Assembly: GCA_964567745.1 (NCBI GenBank)
Contig: CAZMNY010000080.1
Location: 1 to 8,042, forward strand
Reading direction: 5' to 3'
From: CAZMNY01 sp964567745
Lineage (GTDB): Bacteria; Planctomycetota; Planctomycetia; Pirellulales; Pirellulaceae
DNA: 8,042 nt
This document shows positions 1 to 6,321 of the stretch, in pieces. The notes under the pieces were generated by a model. The model did no database searches and was not told the origin of the DNA. It saw only the letters and a program-made list of their open reading frames with translations. Both the position numbers and the translations under genes were made by a program. How positions within the stretch are numbered: position 1 is the stretch's first letter; the number at the start of each line of letters is the position of its first letter.

Positions 1-432
1 CCCGAAGATTCGGCATCCGCCCATGAGAAACGAGGTGAATGTTATCTCGCCCTGGACAGATTCGAGCCTGCCCTGGCGGACTTCGGCGCAGCCATCGATC
101 AAACAAGAGCGAGTCGACCCGATCGACTGGACTGGCTGTTTTCTCGGCGGGCCGCCGTTCAGGTCAAGAAGGGGGACGATGCTGCGGCCATTCAGGACTA
201 CACGGAGGCGATTCGGCTCAGCGGCAAGACTCCCACATGGCAGTCGAAATGGCTCCATCAACGGGCCATGATCTACGGGCGTACCAAGCGGATTCCCCTG
301 GCCATGGCCGACCATACCCAAGCCTTGTGCCTGAATCCGGAGGACGCGAAGGCCCGCCGCGAACTGAAGGCTCTGACTGCGAAGCTGATCGAGAACTCGT
401 GGAAGTCCTTCGGCAACTTAGGGATCCCGTAG
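1..432 (+). CDS. TPR-repeat protein, C-terminal part (5' end outside window)
   Basis: The first reading frame is open from base 1 to the TAG at 430-432 and gives 143 residues with no visible start, so the gene begins upstream of the window. The translation has helix-pair repeats of the tetratricopeptide type. One lies around residues 8-38 (GECYLALDRFEPALADF), one around 49-77 (RRAAVQVKKGDDAAAIQDY, then TEAIRL), and one around 84-113 (QRAMIYGRTKRIPLAMADH, then TQALCLNPED). The spacing and the A-x-x-D-Y/H-T-x-A-I/L pattern are those of TPR scaffolds, which bind other proteins. The true partner and any N-terminal domain cannot be seen. The tail (about residues 114-143) is charged and ends in NLGIP. 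The stop codon lies in the first bases of the palindrome at 430-492, so the original C-terminus may have been different. The TPR assignment is firm; the function is unknown. Confidence 0.85.
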   Translation, partial: PEDSASAHEKRGECYLALDRFEPALADFGAAIDQTRASRPDRLDWLFSRRAAVQVKKGDDAAAIQDYTEAIRLSGKTPTWQSKWLHQRAMIYGRTKRIPLAMADHTQALCLNPEDAKARRELKALTAKLIENSWKSFGNLGIP

Positions 433-492
433 GGTCAAAAAAACTGAACCGAACGCGAAGCTCTTTGAGGTCGGTTCAGTTTCTTGACCCTA
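430..492. mobile_element. 63-bp TA-ended imperfect palindrome (MITE-like or bidirectional terminator)
   Basis: The two ends are exact inverted repeats, TAGGGTCAA at the left and TTGACCCTA at the right. Pairing continues inward through ACTGAACCGA / TCGGTTCAGT, with one extra A and one mismatch, giving a stem of about 21 bp and a loop of about 18 nt. Both ends start or finish with TA, the target dinucleotide typical of Tc1/mariner and IS630-type insertions, so a tiny non-autonomous element is one reading. The stem lies directly at the end of the TPR gene and could instead act as an intrinsic-type terminator. The A-rich left arm and T-containing right arm would suit reading from either side, although there is no long U-run after the stem. 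It contains no coding capacity. Its right edge abuts the 95-bp repeat exactly. Confidence 0.6.
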
Positions 493-587
493 CACCCGAA
501 CTCGACCGACTTCGCCCGTCACGCAATCGAAGTGCACCGCGTAAAACGCTGGAGAGACGGTTCGGCTGAGTTTATTGACCACACGGG
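493..587 (+). repeat. 95-bp direct repeat, copy 1
   Basis: This stretch matches 5788-5882 in the same orientation at 94 of 95 positions. The only difference is G at 532 against C at 5827. The match begins at CACCCGAACTCGACC and ends at TTGACCACACGGG, with no similarity recognised on either side. In one frame it reads NSTDFARHAIE, then VHRVKRWRDGSAEF and IDHTG, without a stop. The single difference changes Val to Leu in that frame. It may be a gene fragment or a non-coding repeat unit. The frame continues here only to a stop shortly after position 610. Confidence 0.9.
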
Positions 588-608
588 CAGGCACAATTCT
601 CGCACGCC

Positions 609-690
609 AATGTAGCCGCCGTCGCTAGACGGCGGCTTGCCCCCAGCGTCAGACGTAAACCCACTACGGTCTGGCGACGGCGGCTACATT
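609..690. mobile_element. 82-bp nested palindrome, REP/MITE-like
   Basis: The outer arms 609-630 and 669-690 are reverse complements over 22 bp, with 21 Watson-Crick pairs and one G-T wobble. They begin AATGTAGCCGCC and end GGCGGCTACATT. Inside the left arm there is a second, perfect hairpin: AGCCGCCGTC (614-623), loop GCTA, then GACGGCGGCT (628-637). The element can therefore fold in two mutually exclusive ways. It has no coding capacity and is GC-rich. Such small palindromes scattered between genes are typical of REP/MITE-type sequences. Whether it is multi-copy cannot be judged from one window. Confidence 0.7.
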
Positions 691-866
691 TATGAAGCGC
701 GACAGGCTGCATCCCAGCCTCAGCACCGAATTGAGTCCCCGCGATGGAAACGTTATTCTCTTGTCGGCGGCGCGCCTTGATTTGCGCAGGGTGAGATGGC
801 TTGCCGACCCAATCTCACCGTGGGGTTCGCCGCTTCTCTCTTCCCGTCCGCCTCGCACACGCGCCG
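691..866 (+). other. Leader region before the propeller/LRR gene, with small hairpins
   Basis: No gene is supported here. Two short perfect stems are visible: AGGCTG (704-709) with CAGCCT (715-720), and GGTGAGAT (790-797) with ATCTCACC (812-819). The second lies over a TTG at 801 that is in frame with the downstream gene and has a GGGTGAG sequence a few bases before it. A longer, TTG-initiated form of the protein is therefore possible, with its start inside a hairpin. Confidence 0.4.
731..759 (+). promoter_or_regulatory. Possible sigma70-type promoter for the propeller/LRR gene
   Basis: TTGAGT (731-736) resembles a -35 box at four of six positions. With a 17-bp spacer, TATTCT (754-759) resembles a -10 box at four of six. 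Transcription from here would give a leader of about 100 nt before the ATG at 867. This is a pattern match only, in a phylum whose promoters are poorly defined, so it is weak. Confidence 0.25.
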
Positions 867-3197
867 ATGAATCATACACCTCACGTTGTCGGTCCAATCA
901 TGTTGGCCTTGTTGGCTTCATGGGCATCGCCAACCCTCGCCGATGATTGGCCGCAGTGGCGGGGACCGCGCCGCGACGGCGTTTCGCGCGAGATCGGCTT
1001 GCTCAAATCTTGGCCCAAGGAGGGTCCGCCCGCCGGCTGGAGCGCGAAGGGATTGGGCGAAGGCTATGCCAGCGTTGTCGTTAGCCGTGGAAGGGTGTTC
1101 ACGATCGGCCGCATCGCGGCTGAGACCTTCTGTTTCGCAATCGACGAATCCACCGGCTCGCTGAAGTGGAAAACCAAGATTGGTGAAACAACGAGGATTC
1201 CCAGTTCAACGCCGACCGTCGACGACGATCGCGTCTTCGCGCTGGATCCCGACGGCGATTTGGTTTGCCTAGCCGCGGCGACGGGTCGAGAGATCTGGCG
1301 CCGTCAATTCATCGAAGACTTTGGCGGGCGAATGCAATCGGGCAGAGGCTACGGTGAGTCGCCGCTGATCGACGGCTCAAGACTAATCTGCACGCCGGGC
1401 GGAGCCGAGGCGACGATGGTCGCTTTGAACAAACAAACAGGCGACTTGATTTGGCGAACCCAAGTCCCCGAACTTGGAAAGGCGGGTGGCGACGGCGCAG
1501 GCTTCTCGTCGATCGTCCGCAGCAATGCGGCTGGCGTTCCGCAGTTCGTGCAGTTGATCGGTCGTGGATTGGTCGGTCTTCGCGCGGACGACGGCAAGTT
1601 TCTCTGGGGTTACAACGCACTGGCCAACCGGACGGCTAACATTCCCACGCCGATCGCGCGCGGCGACATGGTGTTCGCCGCCAACGGCTACAACGCCGGC
1701 AGCGTACTGTTGAAGCTAAAGTCCGACGGCTCCGGCGGAGTCAACGCCGAGGAGATCTACACGCTGAACGGTAGTCGCTTTCAAAACCATCATGGCGGCG
1801 TGATTCGGCTGGGCGATCATCTCTACGGCGGGCATGGCAGCAATAACGGCTTGCCGACTTGCCTGGAACTCGCGAGCGGACGCCTGCGCTGGAAACGGCG
1901 CGGGCCCGGAATCGGATCGGCGGCAATAACATGCGCCGATGAACGACTTTACTTCCGTTATCAAAACGGCGTTGTCGCTCTGATCGAGGCCACCCCGCAG
2001 AGCTATCGTTTGCACGGCGAGTTTCAGATCCAGGACGTCGGCGGCGATTGCTGGGCGCATCCTGTCGTCGCCAATGGACGGCTGTTGTTGCGCGAGAAGG
2101 ATCGCCTGCTAACCTACGACCTTCGCGCAAACCGCTCCACGCCGCGCGCCTCAACCAAGAAGGTTGAGCTTACCGGACTGCCATCGTCTGCGAGAGTCGT
2201 CGCCAAGCGTATTCGCAAATTCGCCGCCGTACAATTGCTTGCGCGAGTCCTGGAGAATGATCGTTCCGCCGCCGCACAGTTCGATCGCTTCATCATCGCC
2301 GACAGCTCTTCGCCAAGTGCGAAGCAGGCCGTGCTGGTCACGCTCACCAACCAGCATCTCACGGCGAAGCGTCGCATCCAGCCCGAACTCTTGCTCCACC
2401 TGAGTTCGCTGACGACGCCTTTCGTGCTCGACTTGTCGGGCACAAGCATCAGTGACGAAGGACTCGCGCCTGTCGCCGGGCTGCGCTACCTCAAATCCCT
2501 TCGTTTGAACCTCTGCGGCCAGATCACTGACGCCAGCCTCAAGTCACTGGCTTCATCGGCCAATCTGCGCGTGCTGCAACTGACGGGAACGGAGATCACC
2601 GATCTGGGGCTGGCGAGACTGGCGAAATCCAAGAGCCTCGTCGCGCTAAATCTGGAAACCTGCGATCGCTTGACCGACAAAGCCTGTACTTCGATCGGCA
2701 AAATGAAGCAACTCGAAGCGTTGATCATCAAAAAGACCGGCTTTGAACCGCAACGATTCTCCGACCAAGGTTTGCAGGCGCTGAGCGGCCTGAAATGCTT
2801 GAAGCTGCTTAATCTCTACGGCAATCGAATCAAGAACGATGGACTTGCGCACCTGGCCGGCATGCGCGAACTAGAAGAACTGGATCTCAGCTTACTGTGG
2901 ATCGATGACCAGGCGCTGAAGCACGTGGCGAAGCTGCCCAAGTTGCGTCGGCTGAGCCTGCTATTCTCCGAAGGGTTTGCGGGACCGACGATCACCAACG
3001 CCGGAGTCGATAACATCGGTCAGCTCAGGCAGCTTCGCTCGTTGAACCTCGTCGGCGCCAAGATTACCGACGCAGGATTGCCGCGATTGAGTTCGCTCAA
3101 GCAACTCGAGGAACTCCAGCTGGTTAACAGCAAGACAACATCAGCCGGCGTCGCCAAACTGCGCAAATCGCTGCCTAACTGCAGGATCTTAAGGTAA
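867..3197 (+). CDS. Exported PQQ-like beta-propeller / leucine-rich repeat fusion protein
   Basis: The product is 776 residues from the chosen ATG. Residues 1-25 form a signal peptide with hydrophobic core IMLALLASWA and a likely cut after SPTLA. The mature protein opens DDWPQWRGPRRDG, the signature of planctomycete PQQ-binding-like (BamB/quinoprotein-fold) propellers. Blade-type motifs such as DGDLVCLAAATGREIWRR and the 'W' docking repeats run to about residue 422. A linker follows. From about 508 to the end there are some ten leucine-rich repeats of the form ITDAGLxxLxxLxxLxxLxL. No enzyme active site is seen, so it is probably a periplasmic or extracellular binding or scaffold protein. In-frame alternatives are TTG 801, which adds 22 residues with an RR pair, and ATG 900. 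I chose 867 because it gives a compact signal peptide, but no clear ribosome site precedes it. The gene converges on the DUF1501 gene 42 bp away. Confidence 0.88.
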   Translation: MNHTPHVVGPIMLALLASWASPTLADDWPQWRGPRRDGVSREIGLLKSWPKEGPPAGWSAKGLGEGYASVVVSRGRVFTIGRIAAETFCFAIDESTGSLKWKTKIGETTRIPSSTPTVDDDRVFALDPDGDLVCLAAATGREIWRRQFIEDFGGRMQSGRGYGESPLIDGSRLICTPGGAEATMVALNKQTGDLIWRTQVPELGKAGGDGAGFSSIVRSNAAGVPQFVQLIGRGLVGLRADDGKFLWGYNALANRTANIPTPIARGDMVFAANGYNAGSVLLKLKSDGSGGVNAEEIYTLNGSRFQNHHGGVIRLGDHLYGGHGSNNGLPTCLELASGRLRWKRRGPGIGSAAITCADERLYFRYQNGVVALIEATPQSYRLHGEFQIQDVGGDCWAHPVVANGRLLLREKDRLLTYDLRANRSTPRASTKKVELTGLPSSARVVAKRIRKFAAVQLLARVLENDRSAAAQFDRFIIADSSSPSAKQAVLVTLTNQHLTAKRRIQPELLLHLSSLTTPFVLDLSGTSISDEGLAPVAGLRYLKSLRLNLCGQITDASLKSLASSANLRVLQLTGTEITDLGLARLAKSKSLVALNLETCDRLTDKACTSIGKMKQLEALIIKKTGFEPQRFSDQGLQALSGLKCLKLLNLYGNRIKNDGLAHLAGMRELEELDLSLLWIDDQALKHVAKLPKLRRLSLLFSEGFAGPTITNAGVDNIGQLRQLRSLNLVGAKITDAGLPRLSSLKQLEELQLVNSKTTSAGVAKLRKSLPNCRILR

Positions 3198-3215
3198 CAC
3201 CTTGACCGTAGGCCA

Positions 3216-3269
3216 GGACGTGTCCAAGCGAAACTTAGGCTAAGCGAAGAGATCTTCCACGACACGTCC
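3216..3269. terminator. Weak inverted repeat between convergent genes
   Basis: GGACGTGTC (3216-3224) is the exact reverse complement of GACACGTCC (3261-3269). Between the arms is a small palindrome, CTTAGGCTAAG (3234-3244). The loop is long and there is no T-run, and the right arm lies inside the DUF1501 coding end. A role in stopping convergent transcription is only a possibility. Confidence 0.2.
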
Positions 3270-4622
3270 GATCGACAACTTGAATGGACGCTGAACGCGA
3301 TCGTAAAGGTGCTGGTCGGGATCGACGCCCAACAAGTGAAACGCCGTCGCGGCTAGGTCCCACGGTGCAACCGGTTCATCCACTGGGTACGCCGCTTGGT
3401 AGTCGGACGAACCGAAGACCGATCCGCGCTGCAAACCTCCGCCCGCCATTACGACCGAATAGCAATCGGGCCAATGGTCGCGGCCGGCGTCCTTGTTAAT
3501 CTTCGGAGTTCGGCCGAACTCACCCAAACAGATCACCAGCGTCGTATCGAGTAGGCCGCGCTGATCAAGGTCCGCGAGAAACGCGGCGAAGCCTTGGTCG
3601 AACGGCGGCAACAACTGCCGCAACCGCGAATAGTTCTTCTTGTGCGTATCCCACTGGTCTGCGTTCAGCTTTGACCAATTCACGGTGATCAGCGGCACCT
3701 CCGCTTCCACCAACCGTCTCGCAAGCAGCATCGTTTGACCGAACCGATGGCGTCCGTAACGATCGCGCAGCGCCGCCGGTTCTTTGACAAGATCGAACGC
3801 ACGACGGCTTTGAGACGAACCCAGCAAGCCGAAGGCGCGATGTTTCAACTGGCTCATGCCGTCGGCGGCGCGGAGTTGATCAAGGCGACGCCAATGCTGG
3901 TCCAGCGACTTCATCAACTGAAACCGACGCTCCATGCGAGCCGGCCCGACGTCATCCGGCGCGCCGAGCCCGGAGACTTGAAACCCGGCGGCGTTGGGAT
4001 CGTCGGCGATGCGAAAGGGATCGAAGGATTTGCCTAGGAAGCCCGCGTTCTGCCCAGCCATCGGCGGTCGATTGCCCTGGTGCATCACCGGACCCAACAC
4101 GACCGAGCTGGGAATGGCTTTCGGGGTCGGTTTCACTTTGGCGACCACCGAGCCGTAGGTCGGGAAATCTTCCTTCCGCGCGGGCGTGTTCGTGCCGGGC
4201 AATGGATGCGGATGTCCGGTCAACGCCGTGTAGGACGCCGAGCCGTGTTCGAAGTCTCGATGCGTGACGCTGCGCACGATCGTGAACTTGTCGGTCTGCT
4301 GCGCTAGTCGTGGCAACTGATCGCTGATCTGGACGCCGGGCGTCACCGTGCAGATCGGTTTGAACTCGCCGCGTCGCTCCAGGGGTGCGTTCGGCTTGAG
4401 GTCCCAAAGGTCCTGCTGTCCTGGTCCGCCGAACAAGAACACGACGACGCAGGACTTGGCGTGGCCGAACAGCGGCGGACGACGACGATCGTTCGAAGGG
4501 TTCTCACACGCGGCCAGTAGATCGCTCAACCCCAACCCGAGCGCGCCGATCCCGCCGATCTGCAGCCAATGGCGCCGTGAGAGGGCGTCTGTGCGCGTCG
4601 GTGGGTTTGCCTTGAGCTGCAT
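3240..4622 (-). CDS. DUF1501 family protein with twin-arginine signal and possible lipobox
   Basis: From ATG 4622 the product is 460 residues, the usual DUF1501 length. Residues 15-21 are SRRHWLQ, a twin-arginine motif, followed by a glycine/leucine-rich core ending LLAAC (Cys39). LAAC fits a lipobox, so the protein may be a Tat-exported lipoprotein. Family hallmarks are FLFGGPGQQDLWDLKP near the N-terminus, GPVMHQGNRPPMAGQNAGF mid-protein, GEFGRTPKINKDAGRDHWP at about 367-385 and SVVMAGGGLQRGSVFG after it. DUF1501 proteins share the alkaline-phosphatase/sulfatase-type fold. In planctomycetes they are usually found beside DUF1549/DUF1553 cytochrome-like genes, which are absent here. The biochemical role is not known. 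Longer in-frame starts exist at ATG 4688 and GTG 4715, but they would place the RR pair nearly 40-50 residues in. No strong ribosome site marks any of them. Confidence 0.88.
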   Translation of the reverse strand: MQLKANPPTRTDALSRRHWLQIGGIGALGLGLSDLLAACENPSNDRRRPPLFGHAKSCVVVFLFGGPGQQDLWDLKPNAPLERRGEFKPICTVTPGVQISDQLPRLAQQTDKFTIVRSVTHRDFEHGSASYTALTGHPHPLPGTNTPARKEDFPTYGSVVAKVKPTPKAIPSSVVLGPVMHQGNRPPMAGQNAGFLGKSFDPFRIADDPNAAGFQVSGLGAPDDVGPARMERRFQLMKSLDQHWRRLDQLRAADGMSQLKHRAFGLLGSSQSRRAFDLVKEPAALRDRYGRHRFGQTMLLARRLVEAEVPLITVNWSKLNADQWDTHKKNYSRLRQLLPPFDQGFAAFLADLDQRGLLDTTLVICLGEFGRTPKINKDAGRDHWPDCYSVVMAGGGLQRGSVFGSSDYQAAYPVDEPVAPWDLAATAFHLLGVDPDQHLYDRVQRPFKLSIGRVVEDLFA

Positions 4623-4775
4623 AGGGGTCACCAGCAGGAAACGGTCGAGCGTTGAAAACCTGATCTTCTGGGAGCTACTCTTCGGCATTCTAACGCGCAA
4701 GAAGGGGTGAGGCACCTTTTGCTACGGCGTGTGGCCAAAAAACTCGAACGGCGCATTTGCTCATTGAAAACCAGG

Positions 4776-5654
4776 TTATCGTGGCTGTCTGAATCCGAGA
4801 AATCGTTCGATGTATGCGTTGAGATTTGGGCTTCGCGGCGGTAAGCGGACGGGCTCTACGCCAGCGTCTTCGAGCAAAGATCGAAACGACTCGCAGAACG
4901 TGGTGTCTCGATCCATTATCACAAACCGTTTGCCGTTGAGGAATCCATCGCCGAACGCCGTCAACTCGCGGGCAGCCTGTTTCATCCAGGCTTGCTTGGG
5001 ATTCGTGGCGCAGCCGACGAAATGAACTCGCCGCGTGTTGAGTTCCATTGCGAAGAGCAGATAGAATGTCGTCAGGCCGCCCTTGGTCCAGACTTCGACC
5101 GTCGTGAAATCAATCGCCGCCATCACATCCCAATGGGCTTTGAGGAAGGTGGACCAAGACATGCTGCGTTGGCGGTCCGGAGCTGGTTCTATTCCATTCG
5201 CCTTGAGAATGTTGCCGACAGTCGTGTCCGTGATGTGGTAGCCGCCGTTGGCCAAGGTGCCTTGGATGCGATCGTAACCCCAGGTCGAATTCTCTTGGGC
5301 GAATTTTAGAACCAAGTCGACGATGACCTGTCGAACTCGGGGCCGACCGACTGTGCTCTTGCGACGATCGCTGTGGTCCCACTTCTTGGCGACCAGTTGT
5401 CGATGCCAGCGAAGAATGGTGTCTGGCGTGAACAACGTGCCGAACTCTCGAAGCAGTTTGCGTCCGAGTATTTTGCCTTTCACGGCCAACCGTCGGCGCT
5501 GATCATCGTTGAGCAGGATTCGTTCGTTGCCGAGTTTCTCTTTGAGGACTCGGTTCTCGGTCATCAAAGACTCGATGACGGCCTGCTGCTCGCGGTTGAT
5601 CCAACTCGCGAGAATGACGAGACAGAGTTGCCAGGGTTGAAAAACAAATGTCAT
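4776..5654 (-). pseudogene. Truncated integrase-core (rve, DDE) transposase
   Basis: The 292-residue product starts MTFVFQPWQLCLVILASWIN and belongs to a planctomycete-rich family with an N-terminal helix-turn-helix region (about 40-150, including ILLNDDQRRRLAVKGK and TPDTILRWHRQL) and an integrase core. Catalytic acidic residues are visible: Asp182 in AAIDFTTVEVW, Asp248 in VIMDRDTTF, and Glu283 in SPNLNAYIERF. Right after that ERF the usual continuation (about 60 or more residues of helix ending in the HYHxERNHQG-type motif) is missing. It is replaced by LGFRQPR and a stop at 4776, so the 3' end has been lost at about 4803. I therefore call it a pseudogene that would not be expected to transpose by itself. 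I could not identify inverted ends. The 95-bp repeat copy 2 lies 133 bp upstream of its start, and the DUF1501 gene follows on the same strand. Confidence 0.85.
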
Positions 5655-5787
5655 GTTCGCGCCGCCGAAGAGATGAGATATCCCTCAACGGTCAATGGAA
5701 GCGAGGTTACGGTCAAACCGGTCGTCAAGGATCGGCTCGGTTGGGTTCGCCTCACGATTGGTCGTAACGGTTGTGACGAGTTTTCGG

Positions 5788-5882
5788 CACCCGAACTCGA
5801 CCGACTTCGCCCGTCACGCAATCGAACTGCACCGCGTAAAACGCTGGAGAGACGGTTCGGCTGAGTTTATTGACCACACGGG
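5788..5882 (+). repeat. 95-bp direct repeat, copy 2
   Basis: This is the same sequence and orientation as 493-587, with one difference (C at 5827). In the frame that is open in both copies, this copy continues past the repeat as HTGQTRRIILWSL to a TAA at 5914-5916. That looks more like a natural protein end than the continuation in copy 1. Upstream in the same frame an ATG occurs at 5695, giving a 73-residue arginine- and serine-rich product with no recognised family. I do not call it a gene. The repeat lies next to the transposase remnant, which points to rearrangement. Confidence 0.9.
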
Positions 5883-6321
5883 ACAGACTCGTCGAATCAT
5901 CTTGTGGTCCTTGTAACTTGCAACCTTGCTACGAGTTATTAACACGCTGAGTTCGGCATGCCACCTGGCCCGCGTCTGCTAACGGCGTTTATTAACGTCG
6001 TAGACAGTTTATCAGCCGATGATCATCTCTTTCAAAGATTTGCGCACCATCGCGTTGCAACATAGATACTGGTGGCTCTGGTCTAGCTACTAATGGCGCC
6101 GACTTATTCACACGCTTGGCAACTCCATGCCCGATTGATCGTATACGTATAAGACGAAAAGTCACGTCTCAGATAGCGAGGTTTTTTCAAAGAAAAATAC
6201 TTCGTGTTTCCGCGCATTCCCACGCCCGGCGATTTCGTCTATCTCTGTAGCGAGCCTGTTTCTGTCGTTTCACACGAGAGACTCGTCTTCAGCTCATTCA
6301 TGCAGTTTAGGAGAACCACTG
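5883..6321. other. AT-richer intergenic region upstream of the RTX gene
   Basis: No gene is supported. Short self-complementary sites are visible: GATGATCATC (6018-6027), TATACGTATA (6142-6151), and an imperfect stem across 5979-6002 (CTAACGGCGTT / AACGTCGTAG with a bulge). TTGGCA at 6116-6121 could be a -35 box and TATACG/TATAAG (6142-6153) a -10 box, but the spacing is 20 bp or more, so no promoter is called with confidence. A T-run and A-run occur at 6183-6196. The gap is long enough to hold the regulatory region of the gene at 6322. Confidence 0.45.
6309..6313 (+). promoter_or_regulatory. Ribosome binding site of the RTX gene
   Basis: AGGAG sits 8 nt before the ATG at 6322 (TTTAGGAGAACCACTG). 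It is the clearest Shine-Dalgarno sequence in the window and fixes this start; the other genes lack one. Confidence 0.85.

Noticed and set aside
39..569. 176-residue open frame overlapping the TPR gene end and the palindrome
   Set aside because: It is out of frame with the TPR repeats, is rich in Arg/Ser/Pro as expected of a shadow in GC-rich DNA, and runs through the palindrome and the repeat.
3952..4407. 151-residue minus-strand open frame inside the DUF1501 gene
   Set aside because: It overlaps the DUF1501 frame in the same direction and has the Arg-rich composition of a shifted-frame shadow.
5740..5790. Possible remnant of the 430-492 palindrome upstream of repeat copy 2
   Set aside because: Only scattered matches such as CGGTT and AGTTT occur, and they need several gaps to align; no inverted arms are present.
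4716..5790. Terminal inverted repeats of an intact insertion sequence around the transposase
   Set aside because: I compared the flanks by eye and found no convincing inverted ends; the 3' end of the transposase is missing, so one end is probably gone.
5373..5864. 163-residue plus-strand open frame opposite the transposase, extending into repeat copy 2
   Set aside because: Most of it is antisense to the transposase. The end reads the repeat in a different frame (LDRLRPSRNR) that gives an Arg-rich shadow peptide.
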